Shown here: piece after piece, positions 27,827-41,500 of the stretch
Layout of the letters: every line of letters begins with the position of its first letter
Numbering within the stretch: the first letter of the stretch is position 1
DNA from: Glandiceps talaboti
Taxonomy: Eukaryota; Hemichordata; Enteropneusta; Spengelidae
Assembly (NCBI RefSeq): GCF_964340395.1
Contig: NC_135550.1
Location: 22,080,176-22,144,175, forward strand
Length of the DNA stretch: 64,000 bases
Direction: 5' to 3'
Position numbers and translations under genes: made by a program
The notes under the pieces: generated by a model
Told to the model about the DNA's origin: nothing
Databases searched by the model: none
What the model saw: the letters and a program-made list of their open reading frames with translations, nothing else

Positions 27827-30800
27827 ATGTCTATAAACGGTAGCAATGAAGACAAAACTGTATCACCAAAGGCATCTCACGACTCGCACGAAACGACGTC
27901 ACAACCGCCTTTAGCCCCCACTGTTACTTCTATCAGGAATGGAGATCTCAGCACAAACAGGCTTGAAAAATTCGATAAAAGGTGAGAAATGTACGAACCG
28001 GTCCAGACATGAATCATATATAGAAATATTCCTTGTTTTCAACTACTTATAAGACATGTATAAATGCGAGGAATTAGAGGTTGAGATCTACGCTATGAAG
28101 GCAAATAGAACTTGTACATTTTCAGAATAAAAGACAACCGAATGGCGACTGTTAATGTTGTTTTTATATTGTTAACGTTTTAATACTGATTCACACCTTT
28201 AAAAACTATACAAATATTACCTGCAACAGCATACCATAAACACACAATTCTCAAGTAGCCTAACAAAGTAATGAGATTGTGAAATGATTATTGTTCTAAA
28301 AAATGTATTGTAATATTTTAGGCTATCATAAGCCTACGGTGTTCTTTTACAATTTCTACCTTATTATGTATATTTTTTTATAACTAGTACTCCTAATAAT
28401 ATTCCAGTGAGTCGTCAACATCTCATCGTTCCAAGAGAGAAAGGGTGAAATCATGGATTAATAATGTTCCCCCAACGGAGGATGATCATCAGGTAGTTGT
28501 CAAATAATTCTGTCGTTAAAATTCCGTAGTATTATTTATACATGTAAGCGTTCCTTCACTGCTATTTTGTAAAACCGTAGAATTGTGGGTGACGTTGGTA
28601 CTTCCATGGTCGGAATTCTCAGTGAATTCCCAGTGATATGAATTTCCCACGTCAAAGCGTACGCTTGTGTGTATAAGTAACCAGGATACATATTAAAACA
28701 GTAGTTGCAAACCTATTACAATAGTTTCTCTTTTGAACTGCACATTTCATCATTTTAATTTCAGGGAAGCTCACTTTGCTGAGTAAAACCAGGATCAATA
28801 ACAACATCATGATTTGGAAATCGATGTGGCCAACTTGTAGTATTTAAAATCACTTTCTTTTAGTGATTTGAGCTTAAATCTTATACAAATAAACCGTAAT
28901 CATGTCAGTGTAATCATGTCTTTGAATACTATATCGACACAAAGACATCTTTATCAACAAAATGTATCTGAGATGCATCAAAATAAGCTTATAGAATGCT
29001 AAACTAGTCACTTATTAGCGATACTTATCTCTTGTACTGTTCGCCCAAGAGGTGGTGGTTCTTATCAGTCGTTCACAAAGATTGACCATATTAACGCGTA
29101 GTGTACTGAATACAATTGCTGTCCTCATATGAACTCAACATGATCTCTTGTCTTGTTGTCTGAACTATCCAGATTTCAACCCCTGAGTCTTCTTCAAACC
29201 CTGAGAGCGATGAGCCTCGGGACTCGTGTGAAAAGTGCACACAGGTAAACTTGTCGATGAAAAGTGAAGACAGGTGAGGAATAATTTTGAACCTGAAAGA
29301 ATGACGTTTACCTCGATCTTAGTAACCTTTATTTGTTTCTAGTGTTTTAATTTAAATTCTTCGTAAAAAAAATACTGTTATCATTTTGCAATCGATTTCA
29401 GTGGTGAACCTACGGCACCTGCTGTTACCACGGCAACTGTCATAAGTGACGTGCTGCCCTCGATGGTGACTACAGGGATTGCAGAGGATGTGAATGTCTC
29501 AAGAATACAACCATGTGAAGACACACCCAGTCAGGAAACAGGTGAGAAAGGTGCATTAGAATGAATGGGAAAACTGTAGTCATACGAATTCTTATAGAAA
29601 CTAATGATATGTGGGTGACGTCACATTAGTTATGACGCCATCCTGTTGTCTTTGTTCAGTGCAGTGTTGGTATTTTATGTTACATGTGTTTATAATTTGT
29701 GGTATATTCTTTGGTATATTCTTTGTGTTGTTAGTGAAGGTGTTCTGTAAGATAACATTGTAATAAAACTAAGTTGAATTGGAATACGTAATGACGTAAG
29801 TTTATTTCTAGAAACAATGGAATAACACACTTATCACCTTTCAGATAAAAGCGTTAACGTCATGACATTAAAGATTTAATGAAACACGTATTGTGAATGA
29901 CATAATCGAAAGGAAAACAAGTGGAACTGATAAGAATGCACACTGGTCTTACGTGTATGTTATTTTTGTAACATTTTAAATTTCTTTGTTTGTTTATATA
30001 TACCCATGGTACGTGCAAATACGTGTTGACACGATGGGACTGTCGTTACATACAGATACCTATCAAGCATTGTCAGAAGTTCTTCCGCATGAAAGCGACA
30101 ATGTCATGACAGTTGCTGCGACTGTACCTATTCCTTTCCTTTACATACGATGTATACATAATGTGATATGATCACCACAAAACTGTAATAGATTTGGTTT
30201 ATGTTCTCAAACTCTATGTCCTGCTTTATGCGTGTAAAGTTTACTTTTACACTCACCTTCTTTTATTCTCTTTAATTTCATTTATTAGTTTCAGATACCG
30301 AAGAACAAACAAAGGTACGTATATTGTGTAGATTATGTATTTAGATTATATGGTTATCACCCGATATATAACTGGTACTATCCATTGAACTTTGAGTCAG
30401 TACATGTATACCATTCTTTAAAAGTAATTTTTTTTGACGAACATAGTTGGCAGCGATTGTTTCTTTTGCACCTGTGTGTGATTTTGTTGAAAAGTGGGTC
30501 TCATTTTATCGCTAATATAAGATTGCAAATTTTTTTTCCAGTCCAGCAGTGACGATGGTAAGACTACTTCACGGTCGACACCTAGCACAGCAACATCTCT
30601 AAGAGAAGGGACTGTGTCAGCAGCTCTAAAAAGTAAGGACCCGTGAGATTGCCATCAAACAATACAAATCTACCTTTCATAGGTAACGTTTCACCCTACT
30701 CATGGAAATTATGTCAGATACATGCACACGAAACATTTCGTTTCCAGTTACTTACATATCCACATCGGAAAGTAAAAAAAACTTACGATTAAATAAATAA

Positions 30801-32474
30801 CAAATGACTCCAATGCCTCGTCACATTCCTACCTCAATTCAACAATATAACCGAGGTATACATTATCATATTTATATAAGGATTTTTTATACTTTCTACG
30901 AGTACATGAAAATGTGGAAATTAATATTCCCAGATTTCCGATTCATAGGAAATTGAAATATGATTGATTTGTCGTGGGATGACAATGTGTCAGAATACTA
31001 TACGCTTTATTGTGTGAAACTGACGTTGGAGTTGAAAACACGGAAGTGAAAGATGTACGTTGAGGTTGTTAAGGTTTGGCGTCAGCGTCAGCAAAATAAA
31101 TATATTTATACTTGATTGTTAACCATGTCCTGTCTGGGCAGATGTTACAGCTCAAGCTGGTATGGTGACTGGATTGAGAAAGTGGCAGATAAAGACTAGA
31201 GACAAAGTGACTCCCCTGAGGAATTTTGCAAAGGTAACTGTAAGACGATACATAACGAAATACCAAGATAAAAACACGATAAAAAATGAAACATTTCTTG
31301 TATACTGTACATAGGTGTTAACTTGGTGGATCTTATCAACGTCGTAGCAGTATAAACCCTTTACGTCAGCTTGGTGTAATTGCGTTGCCAGGGAGACGAG
31401 AACAATGACCAGCTGCAGTAGTAGCACTGAGAATTGATAGGTACACGTCAGACACGTCTGCTATCCTAAATGCTAAACAAAACTGTAGTTTGTTTATTTG
31501 TCTTTATAGGATTGTGGAGTTTGCCAAACTCCGATACCTTGTTACAAGTATTTCGTCGGTTTATATGTAAATTTGGCATCGATAACTTGGCAGATATAAG
31601 TTTATAGTTTTTATAATATTGCTATTTCAAATGAAGAAATAAATCGCGAAACAACTGCATACAACTGCATATCAAAGACAAAAAACGGGTAAAACCACCT
31701 GTGGATTTTTGTCTAAAATTATAAATCAAGAACCTTACAATATTTGTTACGTCATAAATGGCAATCTTTGTCTTACATGGTTTTAGACTGTAACACCAAG
31801 AATAGGAATACCTTCCAACTCTGGACATTGACTTACCAGCGCTCCCAAAAACAATGAAGCTATACCATTTCGATCGAAATGAGGGTCACATTGACTTTCA
31901 TTTGATTTCTAGAACCACGTAAATTGCAACGATTTTTCTATCATATGATACTGCTTTATTAACAGGACCGACATCATCTCTCTGTCATCAGGAAGGAGTG
32001 GGAGTCTATCACCGTTGAGCTTCCATTTCCCATCATCCTTCAGATTAAGAAAGAAACCAAACCAATCTTACAGGGTATTGTAAAAGGTCAGTACTTGTAT
32101 AGCATAGCCAGTGGGGCCTAGTTGTCACATTTCACAGAATTTGGCATCTTTGGGTATATTATAAATGACTGCGAGGTACCCTGTCGTATGGTAACATGTC
32201 ATAGGTCTTTGACACAGATATCTTGCATACATACCATGACAACTTTGCATTTGTTATGTTCTAGTGTCTGGCAGATATATTTTACATAAATGGGGAGCTT
32301 TTGGTAAATCATAAAATAATATATCCACGGTGTTCTGCAAAAACTTGAAATGTCTGATTTATTTTTACAGAATATAGGAAAGCTTTTGGGGTTGAACATA
32401 AGTTGACAATGGAGGCTCAAGCTAAGCTAGATCAACTAAATGATGAACTCAATGGACCTGACGTCTTTCTGTAA
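27827..32474 (+). CDS. Unrecognised 304-aa protein with disordered N-terminus, nine exons
   Basis: All nine exons join in frame with canonical borders: 27,827-27,981; 28,408-28,492; 29,173-29,273; 29,402-29,541; 30,289-30,314; 30,542-30,632; 31,142-31,233; 31,966-32,086; 32,371-32,474 (TAA). The total is 915 nt. The start is AAAGGGATGTC. Residues 1 to about 200 are Ser/Thr/Glu/Pro-rich and look disordered, with basic patches such as SKRERVKSW. The last 105 or so residues are more structured and helical, with a basic stretch (GLRKWQIKTRDKV), an amphipathic run around ELPFPIILQIKKE, and a C-terminal helix rich in Glu, Lys and Leu. There is no signal peptide and no membrane segment. I do not recognise the family. 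A cytoplasmic or cytoskeletal adaptor is possible but not shown. Confidence 0.85.
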
Positions 32475-32679
32475 TCTTTATGGACACCATTCTGGCTTGA
32501 CGAAGGTGGGATTTTTGAAGGAAATGACAACGTTGTGTGTGTGTGTGTGTGTGTGTACAAAATGACCATGATGTCACTTGACTGTTAAGAGAGTCGACTT
32601 TACAAGTTTGTCTCTATTTTGTTTAATAATACATTAAATTACAATTTTTGTAAATGTTTTATAGTGAAATGATTACATT

Positions 32680-32740
32680 AATAAACATGTTATTTTCTAA
32701 ATATGGATGGAAAGTAACAGGTTTGTGTAAATAAAATAAA
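32680..32740 (+). terminator. Polyadenylation signals of the nine-exon gene
   Basis: AATAAA at 32,680-32,685 lies about 206 nt past the stop codon, and an AATAAAATAAA cluster lies near 32,730. This gives a short 3' UTR that contains a GT microsatellite at about 32,535-32,556. Confidence 0.65.
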
Positions 32741-32904
32741 AATAAAATAAAAGTCCTAATAACTATTTTGGGTTCAAAGTCTCAATGTATGCAGTAATGT
32801 TTGTGAAAGAGTAGTAGATTGTGGACACTGGGCAACACAGTCTGACATTTCATATAAATCAATATTTTATTTGTAGTTACAGAATTATTGATAAAATAAA
32901 GCAT

Positions 32905-32945
32905 ACAAACAAACAAACAAACAAACAAACAAACAAACAAACTAA
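32905..32945. repeat. (AAAC)n microsatellite
   Basis: About nine CAAA units, followed by degenerate CTAA units. It may be the tail of an unrecognised retroelement. Confidence 0.85.
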
Positions 32946-33253
32946 CTAGACTAACTAATTAACAAACTAGCCAAAGAAACAGATACACAGACACAACACA
33001 CACATGAATAACACTATAAAACAACATATATACCAACAGAAGTCTTTTTTACTGTGCGATTTTGGGAGACTTTTCTTGTTCATTTATTTACAAAAATAAG
33101 GAACAATCAATACAAAACAAAATATTTATCTTTTGAAATATTAAGACAATCTGCACGATAATATTTTGGCAAGAAATTTACAGAAAATGGCAAATACATG
33201 TAATTCGTAAGTACAGGCAATAGTGATGAACAAACTCAATAAGTTTATGACTG

Positions 33254-33279
33254 TTTGTGTGTGTGTGTGTGTGTGTGTT

Positions 33280-33341
<62 letters not shown>
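33254..33341. repeat. (GT)n microsatellite
   Basis: A GT run of about 85 bp with two TTTG interruptions. It yields spurious Cys-Val frames. Confidence 0.97.
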
Positions 33342-33343
<2 letters not shown>

Positions 33344-34599
33344 TTCACAGCCTCCTCAGGCCAAGGACGGCATACTTGTGGTACTCATATTGCAGGAATT
33401 TACATTTGCTCATCATTTGTACACAGAAAGTCCACAATACTGACATTTTTTACCAATAAAAATTTATCAGGTTGTTGTGAATTCGACAACATGAACAATT
33501 TATTTCTACAGTACAGCTGCCATGACAATTGTTCTAAGGGCATCTAGTCATTTTCCATTTGGCTTAATGTTTTTTTTTTGAGAATATTACTATAATCTTA
33601 TTGTCTTTGGTTGATATGTTTATTGTGATATGTAGCCTCTTTGCTGATTATAATATGCTAAGTGATTTCAATATGTAAATAGTTGAGTTGAATTGACAGG
33701 ATGCAAATGAGTTGTGTTATCCTGGCATGGATCACTACATTAAATATGCCACGAAAAAAGAATAGGACCCTCTGGGTATATATCCAAGTTTTTTGAAGCT
33801 TTATACAAAACTATGATTGTAAACACTCACAAACTATATATCAAGATCGTAAAATATGTTCACTGACCTAACCTGCTGTGATTTGGTACAATATTTTTAA
33901 TTAAACTAAAAACAAAGAATTCAGAGTAAATGTTTTGTCTGTTTTAAAAACTCCTACCAAATGTTATAGAAAAGTACGACCTGACAACAGTGTGGAGACA
34001 GAGAAGCAAGAAGTCTGTGGCATGACCTGAGTTACAATTAGTCTATATAAAAATACAATAAAAATAACAAATTGCATTGATAGAAATGTCTGACTTCAGT
34101 ACATAGATTAAACACTGCGTTATCAAAATGGCAAACTTTTATTATAAAATCATTGTAAATCTGGCTGCTACAATCTCTGACATCTTTGCACAGCTTTTAG
34201 TGCACAGATAAATGGTGATGGGTGTGATAGAGGGACTGTGGGTTGGGGTAGGGCTAGAACTCTGGTCAGGCTTTTTATGCATTCATATTGTTTTGTGATA
34301 ATGGAACATACTTCCACCTACTTACTGCAAAGGCATTGATGTGCATAGTACAATATGAGGAAGATACAATAACACAAACTGTAATCAAGGACAGTTCATA
34401 ATAGTAACTGAATAACACACAAAACATTGAGAGACATTCATATTTTAAATAGAATACACCTATTACAAATCTGGTCGTATGCGGATGCAGCCTATTGGAT
34501 TAGCATGAGCAAGAATTTTGGTATCTCACTTTATGCTATTTCAATGTACATACATACAGCCACATTTGTAATTGGTGTATTCAGAAATCTATAATTCAT

Positions 34600-34945
34600 T
34601 TTATAACACCACCCATATACAATTTCTAAACCATCCAATGTCTACTTTATAACCCCTCCAATTTGTAATCTTAACCCTCCTATTTGTAATTCATAATCAC
34701 CTCTCTCGTTTCTACATTACAACCCCTCCCATTTCTACATTATAACCCCTCCCATTTCTACATTATAAAACCTCCCCATTTCTACATTATAACCCTTCCC
34801 ATATCTACATTATAACCCCCATTACTACATTATAACCCCTTCCATTTCTACATTATAACCCCTCCCATTTCTACATTATAACCCCTCCCATTTCTGCATT
34901 ATAACCTCCCCATTTCTACTTTACACCCCCCCCCCCTTTATAATT
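34600..34945. repeat. 24-bp minisatellite (CTACATTATAACCCCTCCCA type)
   Basis: About 14 imperfect copies of a roughly 24-bp unit, TTTCTACATTATAACCCCTC plus a few bases. The degenerate units are at the left and the most uniform ones at 34,700-34,920. It ends about 24 bp from the stop codon of the C16orf89-like gene, so it probably forms part of that gene's 3' UTR. Confidence 0.9.
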
Positions 34946-34968
34946 GTCCCTCCCATCTATATGTAGGT

Positions 34969-35470
34969 CTAAGCTGTTGTAGTTTTGAAGTAACTTTGTC
35001 TAAAAGTTATCCTCCTTTGATTAAAAAATTGCCTGACGACTAAACCTGCTCCAAGTAGGATGGAAAGTACAACTAAAAACATTGTAAAATTACTGAGTGA
35101 AGGACCAGTGGACATGCTTTGAAGTTCTCCATTGTGTACCATGTCTTGATTCATTCTTGGTGACTGTTGAAGCATTGCTTGACGTCCAGGTGGACCAGGG
35201 TTAATGAAGTATCTCAGATGTACTACTACAGCTCCAGCGGCTACAGCTGTCTTGTGTGCCTCACAGCCATCTGAAAACAAATAAATCACTTTTTACATAC
35301 AGACGATAAATATTACGAATTTTTAGCTGTTTTTCCTGTGACAATCTTTGTTGACACTCTGGTATAAATTGACGCGACTTACCAACAATCATGCAATGAA
35401 AAGATCAATGGAGAAAAATTGTCAAAAGTGACTGAGTTAACTTGACCTAATGGTGATGATGATGATGATA

Positions 35471-35502
<32 letters not shown>

Positions 35503-35525
35503 GGTGATGATGATGGCGGCGATGG

Positions 35526-35556
<31 letters not shown>

Positions 35557-38500
35557 GGTGGTGGTGGTGGTGATGATTCTTTGTTAACCTACAATTTTTA
35601 CTTGTCAGCCTGAATTCAATGTTTATGCTCCAGGAGATTTTATTTCCCTTAACGCAGTGAAAGAATAGCTAACCTTCGGTTTAGAGATGTTGTCAATAAT
35701 TTCATATAAAACATACCATTTGAAAATTTGGCTGACCAGACTTAAAATGCTGTGGAGCTTTAATACTTTGTGTGAATTACATTCAGAACAACATGGATGA
35801 TGACAGTGTTGTGAAGAACACTACACTCAATATTACATTATAGTCAGAATCACATTGATATCGATACTACTGGTATGACTAAAGAATATCTTGCACGTCA
35901 GAATGAATCTATTCACCAGAACTTGATAGTAAAGCCACATCATTTATTTCCTTGTCTTTTAATTTATCACCATTTTATATTTACAATCTCAAAATGTTAG
36001 ATATTAAAATAGCATTATAAATATTTGGTAAAAATGATGAAATTCAAATATACAATTTATCTCATCAAGTTTTTTGAACATTTCAGATTCAACAGGCCAT
36101 AGGTTTAATTTATATTCCCTCAGATAAACAAAATTCAATCAGGTCATTTACCCGAGATGATAAAATTCATGAAATGTCAGTACATATATATATATCTATA
36201 AAACCTTGGAGGTGTATACAAGTTATTTAAATGTGTTTGTATTATTTATACAACTGGCCCTGTGTTATCTCCTTGACTGCACTTTTAATTCTCTGGAACA
36301 CTGACTTTATTTTTATCATACAGTATGGGATCATTTACAATAAAGAGCTTCTAAGAATTCTGGAATGTTTTGGGCAAATCATATGATTAACTCAAATCCC
36401 AGAGTCCATGCCATGAACAATGTAGTCTACATATTCAATACATGTAGTCACTTCCCTATTGATAATATTCATGAAATAACAGTATACATCTACAAGACCT
36501 TGGATGAATACTTGTTAGTTATTAATGTGTTTGCATTATTTATACAATCGGCTCCATGTCCTCTACTTGTTTGTCTAATCCTTTTACAATTTTGACATCT
36601 AAAACACTGACACCTTTGTTTGTGTACTGGTACAGACTTGGATGCCTCTGATCAGAATGTATGTGTTTTTTTATTAGCAGTGGATGATTAAAAAAATTGT
36701 CTTTGAAGGTGCTGAAAAGTGTTCTCTTTGTATATCAATGTATATCAAAGTTTGATATACATTGATATACATGTAGTTTGATAAACTGATATACATGTAC
36801 ATTGATACAAAACAACAGTGGGTGCCTCTGATGTAGATTCATACGATGCTTTTATCAGTTTGTTTATGGCTGTGAAAGTTAGTCATATTATATAGGACAA
36901 TATGACTACCTTTCACAGACATATTACAGGCATCTCTAGATCACAGCTGCAATAATTGTAATTCTGGGTCATGACTACCCCTTCATTACCTTTCTCTCAC
37001 TGATACAATGTGATTGGTAAACAAAGGTTTTCAAAGAAACCTGCACACGTTCCTGTCATTTTCTGTCACATCTCATGTTCATTTTAGACTTGATGTATAC
37101 ATGTAAGTATTCAAGTCACACACAATCTGCTTGTCACTCACCATTCAAGTGTTGTGTTCTTTGTAATTTTCTTGACTGGAATGGTTCACTGATAATATCA
37201 ACAGCTCTCGGCTTCCTACAAGGCAATAAGATTGATATTATATGTTTAGAGATTTTGAATGCAAGGAAGTCCACATTTTGATAAATATACAACTTTTACA
37301 TAGCAGTATTCAAACAATACAAATGGACATTCTGCAAACAGCACCTGTTTTACAACTCTTGTATCCTACTTGACATTGGAGGTAAGTCTGTTAACTTGTT
37401 GGGATTATTTTGTGAAATAATTAGTACATAATTAAATATTTTGACATCATTTTCATCATTACTTTAAATGTTTATAACAAAAACAGGAATCTAAACAATT
37501 TCAACTTAAATCACATCTAATTGTTTTAACCAGACATCTGCATTTATCCTATAGGTGAAAAATAATAACAAAACAAAAAACCTTCCTACATGTGACATTT
37601 CTGAAAAGTGATGACAATATTAAAATTCAAAAATAGCGTCGCTGTTGCTATGGGCATGGTCTTGTTGCTAAACATATTCGCTTACATTTTTTGAATCTTT
37701 ATTCACGTGCCTACCCATGCCTGTTGTTATCTTTGACATATACATCACCATTTGGCTGTTGCTAGGGCCTATGGGCATGGTCTTGTTGCCAGGTATATTT
37801 ACATACATTTTTTGAATGTTCATTTGCTTGCCTATCAATCCCTGTTATTATTCTTATGATATACACCATCATTTGGGTGTTACTATGGGTGTGGTCTTGT
37901 TGCTAGGCATATTTGCATACATTTTTGGCATCTTTATTCACTTACCTACCCATCCTTGATGTTATCTTTGTAATATGCATCATCATTTCACTGTTGCCAA
38001 GGGCATGGCCATGGTTGCTAGGGCCAGTCTCGTCAAAATGTTTTGAACAATAACTACAGAATAACACCTCCAAAAACACCCACACCAAGTTTCAACCCCA
38101 TACATAATGTAGTTTTCAAGATATAAGTTTTTGATCAAAATTGAGATTTTTCGCCCTAATTTGCATATCCCTGATCATGTTGTGAATATAACTTCATGTA
38201 CAGAGTGAAAGCTACAGTGAGAGCTACAGCTAGCTCTGCTTGTGATTGACCCTGTACTGGGTATGGAGGTACATTCTATCTCCTACCTCCAAGTTAAATT
38301 ACTCTATCCTTTGTTATTTCACATTGCTTTTCCTTTTTTCCCATTGAATTATCCCTTCTCACACCAAACTCGGCCATTCGTTGCCCATGAGCACACTGAA
38401 CCTTAGTTCAGTTGTGCTAAAAATCTGAAAACGACAGACAATAAACACATATATTTTACATATTAAAATAGTAATTTTATTACCTTCTTTGTGCATCTTT

Positions 38501-41500
38501 AATGTGTTCTATTTTGAGTCCATCAATTCTACCCTTCTCATTGTCTTCACTGCTGGCATCAAGCCCTTCAAATAGTTGTGCAATATCTTTTTTTCTTTCT
38601 ATGTCCCCATAGCAACCATTTGGAAACTGCCAGGAAAGGATTTTCTCAAGCCATTCTAGATTGACGAAATCTACATATCCTAATGATGCACCAATAAACA
38701 CTGAAATACAACGAAATCTACATTAAGTATATTTTTAGAAAGTAGTAGATTAAAAAATCACACATTCTTATTTTTGTGAATCAGTGCAATTTTTCCATCA
38801 TTCTAATTTTTTTTGCAAAAAATAGTAATGTACGACATATATTTGTAGTGATTTTAACATCAAAGTACACTGAAACAAGTTTGAGTTCTGAGGGAAATAC
38901 TGAAAGTGAAAGGCATTCCTAACATATTTGTCTGGGATTTCTTGTCATGGTATGTGTATTTTAATGATCATGCATGTAATCCATACACAGACAATACAAA
39001 ATGGATGGAACAATAACAAAATAAAACCATCATTACTTCTTTGAACATCTTTCTGACAAAGACAGCGGTTATGTAACTATTTTGTAGCTTATTCAGTTTT
39101 TGTGTGTTTGATGTATATTTAGCTAGAGTACTAATCCTAAAGACCTTTAAAGACAGGGAGTGGAGTCTTAAATCCAAGGTTACTTTATGCAGTCATACTG
39201 TCAGGTTGTAGGTATTAGGTATACAGGTTTGTATTTATGGAATGTTTATAAAAGAGCTCGGAGGCATATGCAATCATATCCAGAATATTTAGGACAGAAG
39301 CAGTATATTACATGTAAAACTCATAAATGTAAGTGCTCTGTAAACCTACATGGTTTCAGGACACATACTGAGTACAATACAATATCTAAATAACTTTCAT
39401 TTTCTCCTGATAAAAGTAGGGTTTCATTCATTTTATTATTTAGTGAAATGATTGTGATGATTTGAAATGGCAATTTACTAAGAACTAATGGCTTATCATA
39501 GAGTTAATATTTTTTTTATGGGTGGGTGGGAGTTAAATGTGGCAAGTGAAATATTGATTGTTTGTACAAAATGCATGTGGTTTTCAGTGTAAATAAACCA
39601 ATCCTCCTTTTAGTCTCTTATAAATCTATGAACCCATTCACAGGTTACATATTTTTGCCTCCTAAACTTCTAACCTGTTGAAGTCTGTTGTAGTATCAGC
39701 TGATCGTTTGCAGTGTTTTTATGACTTACCTAGGTGGTCAAAGTGTGACTGTGCAAGAAGTGAATGGTGTGATAGTGAGATTTCAAAGAATCACATACAT
39801 TTGTTATTAAAAGTACATTATACAAGTCACAACAAATGCAATAAAGTGACCTTACAGTGTATAATAGCCTTTGTGTTCATGAAAATAGAAGTCACTGAAA
39901 TTTCCAGGTGATTGTAGGAATCTTTAATAGAGTCATTTTCCAGAAGTTTCAGGGTGAATTTGTCATTTAGATTAGATTAATGTAGTTTATTTCAGTAATC
40001 AACAAAATCAACAGAATATTGGCATATATATATATTACAATTCATCTGATCAAAGGATACCTATCTGACTTTTAGTACATATAAACATTACTTGTTGTCA
40101 GACAATAACACTTTCCAACACTTTCAGGCTGATTAGTTTATAAGAAATATTGGGTGTACATTCACAGAGTTAGCCCATGGCCTTTTTATTTCTGGAACAT
40201 GTAAACCTTCTATTTTAGCTTTTTATACACTGTTTGTATTTGTACCTAATTTATCAAATTACAACTTGCACATTTTAATTCAGAAAGTTTGAAAACTATT
40301 TAGAATTATCTGATTTGTTTTAATGTTACTATCCCATTCCCAATATACTTACCTTGCTCCATAAATAAATCTTCCAGGTTGCTAGGGTAACCCATGTTTG
40401 CTGTCTCTCTAACTTCTTGTAGTATTGCACCACACATCATATCCTGGATTTGTCTTACACTTCCCATTCCTTTCCTTTTAGCGACTACATCAAAAGATTT
40501 GCTACATTTCATCTGAAAACAATGACAGACACAACAAGAAATGTAACCTACACTGAAGTAAAAAAATCAAAACTATGGCAAAAATTTTATTTCATTTCCC
40601 TAAAAATTAGATTTGAAATTTTTTTGATGAAATCAACAGTTTTTAAATTGTATTATCATCTGCCTACTCCTAATAGTGGGGAAGGTAAGTTAAACACAAA
40701 TCCATGGAAATGCCTAAAAAGATTTTGTAGGTCATAATTGGTACTGTCTCTATGGTCACTGAGGACACATAACCCCTCTCAACAAATTAATGTATATTAG
40801 AGAAATCCTATTCAAACAGAAACGTCAACTCACAGTATAACATTAACAAAGCATAATTTACAGTAAACATGGAACTTTACAATAAAGACTTACTTTCACT
40901 TATTTTATTGGATAACAAAAGTGAAATTAAATAGTGGCTAAAATGCATTCTTTTGCATGTACTTCAATATTGTATACCAGGCTTACACATTTGTAAACAT
41001 TAGTTTTATTAGGCTGTAAGGTACTCAGTAGTTTTATCAGGCTGTAAGGTTTTTGAAACCTGGTTGAAGATTGTAAATCGTGAATTATATTATATCATGC
41101 TACTATGCGCCATTCTGATTGGATAATAACTGTGGTAAAATCCCATTTTACCACGGCTGGCAGTGGTAAAATGGGCCCCTAAACTAGCATATGAATAGTA
41201 CATACAAGCTGAATGTGTTCGTTCTTATACCAATAAGTTAACACTTCCTCAGAGTAAAGGTGTGTCAGGTATCCTGTACAATAGTTTGGGTTACAGTAGT
41301 CCAAATAATTCCACTGATGACCTTGCGATCGAAAGCAACGATAGATCAGTGGCTTCAACATCACTGGCGGCCATGGCTGATAAGGTACAAGTTCTCCCAT
41401 GCAACGAGCCGTCTCAGCGTCCTGCTCTCGTTGAATCAAGCAACACCATGAATTTAACTTTTAACCATCAGTCAAGTGTGTCAGGATTATTTTAAAAATG

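Noticed and set aside
33223-33547. Cys-Val rich frames
   Set aside because: Artefact of a GT microsatellite; the downstream sequence is not coding-like.
35453-35575. Coding trinucleotide expansion
   Set aside because: It lies in an intron by the splice model, about 180 bp from the final exon, with interrupted GAT/GGT units.
41179-41439. Minus-strand frame considered as an exon of the C16orf89-like gene
   Set aside because: Joining exon 42,839-42,673 directly to 40,512-40,353 keeps phase and gives the family's expected order of motifs; this frame has a weak acceptor and is the shadow of a plus-strand segment.
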